Part shown: one piece after another, positions 40,801 to 52,800 of the stretch
Layout of the letters: every line of letters begins with the position of its first letter
Numbering within the stretch: position 1 is the first letter of the stretch
NCBI GenBank assembly: GCA_031761405.1
Contig: JASEVX010000011.1
Span: 32,910,140 to 32,974,139, forward strand
From: Serripes groenlandicus
Taxonomy: Eukaryota; Mollusca; Bivalvia; Cardiida; Cardiidae
Length of the DNA: 64,000 nt
Direction: 5' to 3'
The notes under the pieces: model-generated
Told to the model about the DNA's origin: nothing
What the model saw: only the letters and a program-made list of their open reading frames with translations
Database searches by the model: none
Translations under genes and position numbers: made by a program

Positions 40801-43800
40801 TTTAAGTTAATGGAGTTTCTGTGTTGCCTGATGGTGAGTTGATGGAGTTTCTGTGTTGCCTGATGGTGTGTTAATGGACTTTCTGTGTTGCCTGATGGTA
40901 AGATAATGGACTTTCTGTATTGCCTGATGGTGAGTTAATGGAGTTTCTGTGTTGCCTGATGGTGAGATAATGGAGTTTCTGTGTTGCCTGATGGTGAGTT
41001 AATGGAGTTTCTCTGTTGCCTGATGGTGAGTTAATGGAGTTTCTGTGTTGCCTGATTGTAAGTTAATGGAGTTTCTGTGTTGCCTGATTGTAAGTTAATG
41101 GAGTTTCTGTGTTGCCTGATGGTGAGTTAATGGAGCTTCTGTGTTGCCTGATGGTGAGTTAATGAAGTTTCTGTGATGCCTGATGGTGTGTTAATGGAGT
41201 TTCTGTGTTGCCTGATGGTAAGTTAATGGAGTTTCTGTATTGCCTGATGGTGAGTTAATGGAGTTTATGTGTTGCCTGATGGTGAGTTAATGGAGTTTCT
41301 GTGTTGCCTGATGGTGAGTTAATGGAGTTATGTGTTGCCTGATGGCGAGTTAATGGAGTTTCTGTGTTGCCTGATCAAGAGTTAATGGAGTTTCTGTGTT
41401 GCCTGATGGTAAGTTAATGGAGTTTCTGTATTGCCTGATGGTAAGTTAATGGAGTTTCTGTGTTACCTGATGGTGAGTTAATGGAGTTTCTGTGTTGCCT
41501 GATGGTGTGTTAATGGAGTTTCTGTGTTGCCTGATGGTAAGTTAATGGAGTTTCTGTATTGCCTGATGGTGAGTTAATTGAGTTTCTGTGTTGCCTGATG
41601 GTGAGTTAATGGAGTTTCTGTGTTGCCTGATGGTGAGTTAAGGGAGTTTCGGTGTTGCCTGATTTTGAGTTAATGGAGTTTCTGTGTTGCCTGATCAAGA
41701 GTTAATGGAGTTTCTGTGTTGCCTGATCAAGAGCTAATGGAGTTTCTGTGTTGCCTGATTGTAAGTTAATGGAGTTTCTGTGTTGCCTGATGGTGTGTTA
41801 ATGGAGTTTCTGTGTTGCCTGATGGTGTGTTAATGGAGTTTCTGTGTTACCTGATTGTAAGTTAATAGAGTTTCTGTGTTGCCTGATGGTGAGTTAATGG
41901 AGTTTCTGTGTTGCCTGATGGTGTGTTAATGGAGTTTCTGTGTTGCCTGATGGTGAGTTTATGGAGCTTCTGTGTTGCCTGATGGTGAGTTAATGGAGTT
42001 TCTGTGTTGCCTGATGGTGAGTTAATGGAGCTTCTGTGTTGCCTGATGGTGTGTTAATGGAGTTACTGTGTTGCCTGATGGTGTGTTAATGGAGTTTCTG
42101 TGTTGCCTGATGGTGAGTTAATGGAGTTTCTGTGTTGCCTGATGGTGAGTTAATGGAGCTTCTGTGTTGCCTGATGGTGTGTTAATCGTGTTCCTGTGTT
42201 GCCTGATGGTGAGTTAATGGAGCTTCTGTGTTGCCTGATGGTGTGTTAATGGAGTTACTGTGTTGCCTGATGGTGTGTTAATGGAGTTTCTGTGTTGCCT
42301 GATGGTGTGTTAATGGAGTTTCTGTGTTGCCTGATGGTGAGTTAATGGAGTTTCTGTGTTGCCTGATTATAATTTAATGGAGTTTCTGTGTTGCCTGATG
42401 GTGAGTTAATGGAGCTTCTGTGTTGCCTGATGGTGAGTTAATGGAGTTTCTGTGTTGCCTGATGGTGTGTTAATGGACTTTCTGTGTTGCCTGATGGTAA
42501 GTTAATGGGGTTTCTGTATTGCCTGATGGTGAGTTAATGGAGTTTCTGTGTTGCCTGATGGTGAGTTAATGGAGTTTCTGTGTTGCCTGATGGTGAGTTA
42601 ATGGAGTTTCTGTGTTGCCTGATGGTAATTTAATGGGGTTTCTTTGTTGCCTGATCAAGAGTTAATGAAGTTTCTGTGTTGCCTGATGGTGAGTTAATGG
42701 AGTTTCTGTGTTGCCTGATGGTGAGTTAAGGGAGTTTCTGTGTTGCCTGATGGTGAGTTAATGGAGTTTCTGTGTTGCCTGATCAAGAGTTAATGGAGTT
42801 TCTGTGTTGCCTGATCAAGAGCTAATGGAGTTTCTGTGTTGCCTGATGGTGAATTAATGGAGTTTCTGTGTTGCCTGATGGTGAGTTAATGGAGTTTCTG
42901 TGTTGCCTGATCTTGAGTTAATAGAGCTTCTGTGTTGCCTGATGGTTAGTTAATGGAGTTTCTGTGTTGCCTGATGGTGAGTTAATGGAGTTTCTGTGTT
43001 GCCTGATCATGAGTTAATGGAGTTTCTGTGTTACCTGATGGTGAGTTAATGGAGTTTCTGTGTTGCCTGATGGTGAGTTAATGGAGTTTCTGTGTTGCCT
43101 GATTGTAAGTTAATGGAGTTTATGTATTGCCTGATTGTAAGTTAATGGAGTTTCTGTGTTGCCTGATGGTGTGTTAATGGAGTTTCTGTGTTGCCTGATC
43201 TTGAGTTAATAGAGCTTCTGTGTTGCCTGATGGTGAGTTAATGGAGTTTCTGTGTTGCCTGATGGTGAGTTAATGGAGTTTCTGTGTTGCCTGATCATGA
43301 GTTAATGGAGTTTCTGTGTTACCTGATGGTGAGTTAATGGAGTTTCTGTGTTGCCTGATGGTGAGTTAATGGAGTTTCTGTGTTGCCTGAGTGTGTGTTA
43401 ATGGAGTTCCTGTGTTGCCTGATTGTAAGTTAATGGAGTTTCTGTATTGCCTGATTGTAAGTTAATGGAGTTTCTGTGTTGCCTGATGGTGTGTTAATGG
43501 AGTTTCTGTGTTGCCTGATTGTGAGTTAATGTGTTGCCTGATGGTGAGTTAATGGAGTTTCTGTGTTGCCTGATTTTAAGTTAATGGAGTTTCTGTGTTG
43601 CCTGATGGTGTGTTAATGGACTTTCTGTGTTGCTTGATGGTAAGTTAATGGAGTTTCTGTATTGCCTGATGGTGAGTTAATGGAGTTTCTGTGTTGCCTG
43701 ATGGTGAGTTAATGGAGTTTTTGTGTTGCCTGATGGTGAGTTAATGGAGTTTCTGTGTTGCCTGATGGTGAGTTTATGGAGCTTCTGTGTTGCCTGATGG

Positions 43801-46800
43801 TGAGTTAATGGAGTTTCTGTGTTGCCTGATGGTGAGTTAATGGAGCTTCTGTGTTGCCTGATGGTGTGTTAATGGAGTTACTGTGTTGCCTGATGGTGTG
43901 TTAATGGAGTTTCTGTGTTGCCTGATGGTGAGTTAATGGAGTTTCTGTGTTGCCTGATGGTGAGTTAATGGAGCTTCTGTGTTGCCTGATGGTGTGTTAA
44001 TCGTGTTCCTGTGTTGCCTGATGGTGAGTTAATGGAGCTTCTGTGTTGCCTGATGGTGTGTTAATGGAGTTACTGTGTTGCCTGATGGTGTGTTAATGGA
44101 GTTTCTGTGTTGCCTGATGGTGTGTTAATGGAGTTTCTGTGTTGCCTGATGGTGAGTTAATGGAGTTTCTGTGTTGCCTGATTATAATTTAATGGAGTTT
44201 CTGTGTTGCCTGATGGTGAGTTAATGGAGCTTCTGTGTTGCCTGATGGTGAGTTAATGGAGTTTCTGTGTTGCCTGATGGTGTGTTAATGGACTTTCTGT
44301 GTTGCCTGATGGTAAGTTAATGGGGTTTCTGTATTGCCTGATGGTGAGTTAATTGAGTTTCTGTGTTGCCTGATGGTGAGTTAATGGAGTTTCTGTGTTG
44401 CCTGATGGTGAGTTAATGGAGTTTCTGTGTTGCCTGATGGTAATTTAATGGGGTTTCTTTGTTGCCTGATCAAGAGTTAATGAAGTTTCTGTGTTGCCTG
44501 ATGGTGAGTTAATGGAGTTTCTGTGTTGCCTGATGGTGAGTTAAGTGAGTTTCTGTGTTGCCTGATGGTGAGTTAATGGAGTTTCTGTGTTGCCTGATCA
44601 AGAGTTAATGGAGTTTCTGTGTTGCCTGATCAAGAGCTAATGGAGTTTCTGTGTTGCCTGATGGTGAATTAATGGAGTTTCTGTGTTGCCTGATGGTGAG
44701 TTAATGGAGTTTCTGTGTTGCCTGATCTTGAGTTAATAGAGCTTCTGTGTTGCCTGATGGTGAGTTAATGGAGTTTCTGTGTTGCCTGATGGTGAGTTAA
44801 TGGAGTTTCTGTGTTGCCTGATGGTGAGTTAATGGAGTTTCTGTGTTGCCTGATTTTAAGTTAATGGAGTTTCTGTGGTGCCTGATGGTGTGTTAATGGA
44901 CTTTCTGTGTTGCTTGATGGTAAGTTAATGGAGTTTCTGTATTGCCTGATGGTGAGTTAATGGAGTTTCTGTGTTGCCTGATGGTGAGTTAATGGAGTTT
45001 TTGTGTTGCCTGATGGTGAGTTAATGGAGTTTCTGTGTTGCCTGATGGTGTGTTAATGGAGTTTCTGTGTTGCCTGATGGTGAGTTTATGGAGCTTCTGT
45101 GTTGCCTGATGGTGAGTTAATGGAGTTTCTGTGTTGCCTGATGGTGAGTTAATGGAGCTTCTGTGTTGCCTGATGGTGTGTTAATGGAGTTACTGTGTTG
45201 CCTGATGGTGTGTTAATGGAGTTTCTGTGTTGCCTGATGGTGAGTTAATGGAGTTTCTGTGTTGCCTGATGGTGAGTTAATGGAGCTTCTGTGTTGCCTG
45301 ATGGTGTGTTAATCGTGTTCCTGTGTTGCCTGATGGTGAGTTAATGGAGCTTCTGTGTTGCCTGATGGTGTGTTAATGGAGTTACTGTGTTGCCTGATGG
45401 TGTGTTAATGGAGTTTCTGTGTTGCCTGATGGTGTGTTAATGGAGTTTCTGTGTTGCCTGATGGTGAGTTAATGGAGTTTCTGTGTTGCCTGATTATAAT
45501 TTAATGGAGTTTCTGTGTTGCCTGATGGTGAGTTAATGGAGCTTCTGTGTTGCCTGATGGTGAGTTAATGGAGTTTCTGTGTTGCCTGATGGTGTGTTAA
45601 TGGACTTTCTGTGTTGCCTGATGGTAAGTTAATGGGGTTTCTGTATTGCCTGATGGTGAGTTAATTGAGTTTCTGTGTTGCCTGATGGTGAGTTAATGGA
45701 GTTTCTGTGTTGCCTGATGGTGAGTTAATGGAGTTTCTGTGTTGCCTGATGGTAATTTAATGGGGTTTCTTTGTTGCCTGATCAAGAGTTAATGAAGTTT
45801 CTGTGTTGCCTGATGGTGAGTTAATGGAGTTTCTGTGTTGCCTGATGGTGAGTTAAGTGAGTTTCTGTGTTGCCTGATGGTGAGTTAATGGAGTTTCTGT
45901 GTTGCCTGATCAAGAGTTAATGGAGTTTCTGTGTTGCCTGATCAAGAGCTAATGGAGTTTCTGTGTTGCCTGATGGTGAATTAATGGAGTTTCTGTGTTG
46001 CCTGATGGTGAGTTAATGGAGTTTCTGTGTTGCCTGATCTTGAGTTAATAGAGCTTCTGTGTTGCCTGATGGTGAGTTAATGGAGTTTCTGTGTTGCCTG
46101 ATGGTGAGTTAATGGAGTTTCTGTGTTGCCTGATCATGAGTTAATGGAGTTTCTGTGTTACCTGATGGTGAGTTAATGGAGTTTCTGTGTTGCCTGATGG
46201 TGAGTTAATGGAGTTTCTGTGTTGCCTGAGTGTGTGTTAATGGAGTTCCTGTGTTGCCTGATTGTAAGTTAATGGAGTTTCTGTATTGCCTGATTGTAAG
46301 TTAATGGAGTTTCTGTGTTGCCTGATGGTGTGTTAATGGAGTTTCTGTGTTGCCTGATCTTGAGTTAATAGAGCTTCTGTGTTGCCTGATGGTGAGTTAA
46401 TGGAGTTTCTGTGTTGCCTGATGGTGAGTTAATGGAGTTTCTGTGTTGCCTGATCATGAGTTAATGGAGTTTCTGTGTTACCTGATGGTGAGTTAATGGA
46501 GTTTCTGTGTTGCCTGATGGTGAGTTAATGGAGTTTCTGTGTTGCCTGAGTGTGTGTTAATGGAGTTCCTGTGTTGCCTGATTGTAAGTTAATGGAGTTT
46601 CTGTATTGCCTGATTGTAAGTTAATGGAGTTTCTGTGTTGCCTGATGGTGTGTTAATGGAGTTTCTGTGTTGCCTGATTGTGAGTTAATGTGTTGCCTGA
46701 TGGTGAGTTAATGGAGTTTCTGTGTTGCCTGATGGTGAGTTAATGGAGTTTCTGTGTTGCCTGATTTTAAGTTAATGGAGTTTCTGTGTTGCCTGATGGT

Positions 46801-49800
46801 GTGTTAATGGACTTTCTGTGTTGCTTGATGGTAAGTTAATGGAGTTTCTGTATTGCCTGATGGTGAGTTAATGGAGTTTCTGTGTTGCCTGATGGTGAGT
46901 TAATGGAGTTTCGTGTTGCCTGATGGTGAGTTAATGGAGTTTCTGTGTTGCCTGATGGTGAGTTAATGGAGTTTCTGTGTTGCCTGATTGTAAGTTAATG
47001 GAGTTTCTGTGTTGCCTGATTGTAAGTTAATGGAGTTTCTGTGTTGCCTGATGGTGAGTTAATGGAGTTTCTGTGTTGCCTGATGGTGTGTTAATGGAGT
47101 TCCTGTGTTGCCTGATGGTAAGTTAATGGAGTTTCTGTATTGCCTGATGGTGAGTTAATTGAGTTTATGTGTTGCCTGATGGTGAGTTAATGGAGTTTCT
47201 GTGTTGCCTGATGGTGAGTTAAGGGAGTTTCGGTGTTGCCTGATTTTGAGTTAATGGAGTTTCTGTGTTGCCTGATCAAGAGTTAATGGAGTTTCTGTGT
47301 TGCCTGATCAAGAGCTAATGGAGTTTCTGTGTTGCCTGATTGTAAGTTAATGGAGTTTCTGTGTTGCCTGATGGTGTGTTAATGGAGTTTCTGTGTTGCC
47401 TGATGGTGTGTTAATGGAGTTTCTGTGTTACCTGATTGTAAGTTAATAGAGTTTCTGTGTTGCCTGATGGTGAGTTAATGGAGTTTCTGTGTTGCCTGAT
47501 GGTGTGTTAATGGAGTTTCTGTGTTGCCTGATGGTGAGTTTATGGAGCTTCTGTGTTGCCTGATGGTGAGTTAATGGAGTTTCTGTGTTGCCTGATGGTG
47601 AGTTAATGGAGCTTCTGTGTTGCCTGATGGTGTGTTAATGGAGTTACTGTGTTGCCTGATGGTGTGTTAATGGAGTTTCTGTGTTGCCTGATGGTGAGTT
47701 AATGGAGTTTCTGTGTTGCCTGATGGTGAGTTAATGGAGCTTCTGTGTTGCCTGATGGTGTGTTAATCGTGTTCCTGTGTTGCCTGATGGTGAGTTAATG
47801 GAGCTTCTGTGTTGCCTGATGGTGTGTTAATGGAGTTACTGTGTTGCCTGATGGTGTGTTAATGGAGTTTCTGTGTTGCCTGATGGTGTGTTAATGGAGT
47901 TTCTGTGTTGCCTGAAGGTGAGTTAATGGAGTTTCTGTGTTGCCTGATTATAATTTAATGGAGTTTCTGTGTTGCCTGATGGTGAGTTAATGGAGCTTCT
48001 GTGTTGCCTGATGGTGAGTTAATGGAGTTTCTGTGTTGCCTGATGGTGTGTTAATGGACTTTCTGTGTTGCCTGATGGTAAGTTAATGGGGTTTCTGTAT
48101 TGCCTGATGGTGAGTTAATTGAGTTTCTGTGTTGCCTGATGGTGAGTTAATGGAGTTTCTGTGTTGCCTGATGGTGAGTTAATGGAGTTTCTGTGTTGCC
48201 TGATGGTAATTTAATGGGGTTTCTTTGTTGCCTGATCAAGAGTTAATGAAGTTTCTGTGTTGCCTGATGGTGAGTTAATGGAGTTTCTGTGTTGCCTGAT
48301 GGTGAGTTAAGTGAGTTTCTGTGTTGCCTGATGGTGAGTTAATGGAGTTTCTGTGTTGCCTGATCAAGAGTTAATGGAGTTTCTGTGTTGCCTGATCAAG
48401 AGCTAATGGAGTTTCTGTGTTGCCTGATGGTGAATTAATGGAGTTTCTGTGTTGCCTGATGGTGAGTTAATGGGGTTTCTGTGTTGCCTGATCTTGAGTT
48501 AATAGAGCTTCTGTGTTGCCTGATGGTGAGTTAATGGAGTTTCTGTGTTGCCTGATGGTGAGTTAATGGAGTTTCTGTGTTGCCTGATCATGAGTTAATG
48601 GAGTTTCTGTGTTACCTGATGGTGAGTTAATGGAGTTTCTGTGTTGCCTGATGGTGAGTTAATGGAGTTTCTGTGTTGCCTGAGTGTGTGTTAATGGAGT
48701 TCCTGTGTTGCCTGATTGTAAGTTAATGGAGTTTCTGTATTGCCTGATTGTAAGTTAATGGAGTTTCTGTGTTGCCTGATGGTGTGTTAATGGAGTTTCT
48801 GTGTTGCCTGATCTTGAGTTAATAGAGCTTCTGTGTTGCCTGATGGTGAGTTAATGGAGTTTCTGTGTTGCCTGATGGTGAGTTAATGGAGTTTCTGTGT
48901 TGCCTGATCATGAGTTAATGGAGTTTCTGTGTTACCTGATGGTGAGTTAATGGAGTTTCTGTGTTGCCTGATGGTGAGTTAATGGAGTTTCTGTGTTGCC
49001 TGAGTGTGTGTTAATGGAGTTCCTGTGTTGCCTGATTGTAAGTTAATGGAGTTTCTGTATTGCCTGATTGTAAGTTAATGGAGTTTCTGTGTTGCCTGAT
49101 GGTGTGTTAATGGAGTTTCTGTGTTGCCTGATTGTGAGTTAATGTGTTGCCTGATGGTGAGTTAATGGAGTTTCTGTGTTGCCTGATGGTGAGTTAATGG
49201 AGTTATGTGTTGCCTGATGGCGAGTTAATGGAGTTTCTGTGTTGCCTGATGGTGTGTTAATGGACTTTCTGTGTTGCTTGATGGTAAGTTAATGGAGTTT
49301 CTGTATTGCCTGATGGTGAGTTAATGGAGTTTCTGTGTTGCCTGATGGTGAGTTAATGGAGTTTCTGTGTTGCCTGATGGTGAGTTAATGGAGTTTCTGT
49401 GTTGCCTGATGGTGAGTTAATGGAGTTTCTGTGTTGCCTGATTGTAAGTTAATGGAGTTTCTGTGTTGCCTGATTGTAAGTTAATGGAGTTTCTGTGTTG
49501 CCTGATGGTGAGTTAATGGAGTTTCTGTGTTGCCTGATGGTGTGTTAATGGAGTTCCTGTGTTGCCTGATTGTAAGTTAATGGAGTTTCTGTATTGCCTG
49601 ATGGTGAGTTAATGGAGTTTCTGTGTTGCCTGATGGTGAGTTAATGGAGTTTCTGTGTTGCCTGATGGAGGGTTAATGGAGTTTCTGTGTTGCCTGATGG
49701 TGAGTTAGTGGAATTTCTGTGTTGCCTGATGGTGAGTTAATGGAGTTTCTGTGTTGCCTGATGGTGTGTTAATGGAGTTTCTGTGTTGCCTGATGGTGAG

Positions 49801-52800
49801 TTAATGGAGTTTCTGTGTTGCCTGATGGTGAGTTAATGGAGTTTCTGTGTTGCCTGATGGTGTGTTAATGGAGTTCCTGTGTTGCCTGATGGTGTGTGAA
49901 TGGAGTTTCTGTGTTGCCTGATGGTGTGTTAATGGAGTTTCTGTGTTGCCTGATTGTAAGTTTATATTCTCGTCAACAATCAAGAAAGGGGAATAACTCA
50001 TATGTACTCCCCAGCCTCACAGTGGTTTATTGGGTTTTATTCCATGAGTTACTGTTGAATATTGATATCACAGATCACTTTGTAAAAATTAACAAACATA
50101 TATCACAGCATTCCTTATAACACGTATTTATAAATAAACGTTTATCTTGAAGTTAACTGTCTTCGTGGTTAGTTCCCACCACTCGTCTTAACCCTTTCCC
50201 TCATACGACACTATTCTGGAGCAGACGACTTTGAATATATTTTGTCATCAAATAGAAAATTTCTATGATTGAATGGATAACCTATGACTAAAAGTGGTAA
50301 ACATTATGGCAAAAGGAGAAGAAATTGCTCGTCTTGAGCAATTTTTTCTTTTGTCACAATTTTTTCAAAAAGCCATATGCTGCAGAGGCGTCAGAAAGCG
50401 TCTATATGAGGGAAAGGGTTAAGGTGTATGGGGAAATGTTATGATTGTGTTGCCTGCTTTAAATACAACTACTTAAATAGGATTGACATGCTTTATGCCG
50501 CTTTCAACAATTGTTCAGTTATATCATGGCAATTCCTGTATAACTTACCAGTACTACTGGTCCATTTAACCTGATGGCAGCCAGTCAGTCGTAATGCTAA
50601 CTCCGCAACTCTCAGCGCCAAGGAGGGCAGCCATTACAACCATATCTTAAGTCTTTGGTATGACCAGGCCGGGGATCAAATCCCCGACCAGGCCGGGGAT
50701 CGAATCCCCGACCGCTTGCACCTGAGGTGGATGTTCTACCACTACATCACAGAGGCGGTCATCCAAACAATTTGACGAATACTACATGTATAAGGAAAGA
50801 GCTAAAAATATATTGGTAAACGGATTAATTAAAATTCATCCTTTTTTCCAACAATGCTTTTAAAAGTCATTTGCTGCCATTGCAACAAAAGGTTTTGTCT
50901 CCATCAGCAAAATAATAAAAGAAAAGAGGTCAATTAAATAAATTGAATACCTTAACTATCAGATAAACAGCATACGCTGGAATTAATATCCACATAACTG
51001 CATAAGATATGGCGACAATTCTGTTCTCAAACCTTGCCTGCAGGAGAAAAAGTTATTTCAATTTTGGTACTGATTTACCTTTATACCTGTACAACATTAC
51101 TGCAGCAGATGACTTTGAAATAATCTTAACAAAAATGAGGAATATATCTACAATTGAGATGTTTAAACCTTTCCCACATAAGGACGCTTTCTGACGCCTC
51201 TGCAGCAGATGACTTTTGAAAACTGTTTGGTAAAACAAACAATTTCTCCATTTGCCAAAATGTTTTCCACATTTTTCAGTTATTGAACCTTTGTTTATAG
51301 AGTTTTCCAGGTGTTTGGTAACATGCTTTTAAAGTCGACTGCTACAGGTTTGCTGTATGTGGGAAAGGGTTAACTATTGAATAGAGTAGAAGTAGCCTGT
51401 TGCAGAGGCATCAGAAAGTATCTGTATGTGGGAAAGGGTGAACCTTTTCACTCATACAACAGAACTGCAGCAGACGACTTTGGAATAATCTCAACAGAAA
51501 TGGGGAATATATCTTTAACTGATATGATAATTATTGAATAAGAGTTGAAAACCTTTTGTAACAATGTTTCAAATGTCGTTTGCTGTAGAAACGTCAGAAC
51601 GTATCTGTATTTGGGAAAGGGTTAATCTTTTCACACATACAACAAAACTGCATCAGACGACCTTAAAATAATCTTGAAAAGAACTGGGAATTTTAAAATA
51701 CAAGTAAAAATATGTGATAACTGAATAAAGCTAGTTTATCAAAATTCTCCTTTAACCACATTGCTTTCAAAAGTCGTCTGCTGCTGCTATGTTGAAATAT
51801 GTCTACATGTGGGATGGCTTGATTGAGCAATCTATCTCTGATAGGCCAGGGGTGATGGTGAACAAGCTTCTAAACTTTGCAACTTAATTTTAGGAAGAGG
51901 GTTCATCCTTTCCCACACACAACAAATCTGCAGCAGATGACTTTAAAATATCTCCTTAAACAATAGTTTGAAAATTAAATAAAGTTGAAAACATTGAGTT
52001 ACAAGCGAATTTGCTCATTTTAAGCATTTTATCATTTTGCCAAGGTATTTTCATAAAACGTCAGCTGCGTCAGAAAGGAAATAGAAAAACAAAACATTAT
52101 AACATTTTCAAGTCCTTTGAACTAAAATATGACATGAAACAAGAGCTGACAGAGGACAGCGTGCTCAACTTTTTTGTGCTTGCCAATAAAACAAAAGCAT
52201 AAGAAAACATAACCAACTAGAACTATCACTGAAGATGATAAATACCCCCTAAACAGCACCTTGACCTACACCATAACTTAATTAGTAAAAGGGCCATAAA
52301 ACACTGTAAAATATCATGCAATTGTAACCTTTAGGATATGCACATCTCCTTTTGGTATAGAAGCTTCATATAAAATTGTATTGAATTCCACCCAGTGGTT
52401 TGTAAGAAATAGGCCGGACAAAATATGGCTAAACAGCACATTGACCTACACCATAACTTAATTAGTAAAAGGGCCATAACTCTGTAAAATATCATGCAAT
52501 TGTAACCCCTTTAGGATATGCACATCTCCTTTTGGTATAGAAGCTTCATGTGAAATTTTATTGAATTCCACCTAGTGGTTCGTAAGAAATAGGCCGGACA
52601 AAAAATGGCTTCCGGCCGACCTACCGACAGACAGACAGACTTCCCGAAACAGTGTCTCCTATATACCCCCTCTTCTTCGAAGGGGGTATAATTACTTTAT
52701 CATACTTTTTATAAGCAAAGTACTTTATAAGTCATTAAAGGGTCGTAATTCTAACAAAAGACTTCACTGAATTATGCACTCTTGGCTGTTGGTGGAGGTA

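Noticed and set aside
38591..49962. A CRISPR-like look: 32-bp repeated units in a long array
   Set aside because: Units follow one another without unique spacers and the context is a eukaryotic intron. This is a minisatellite.
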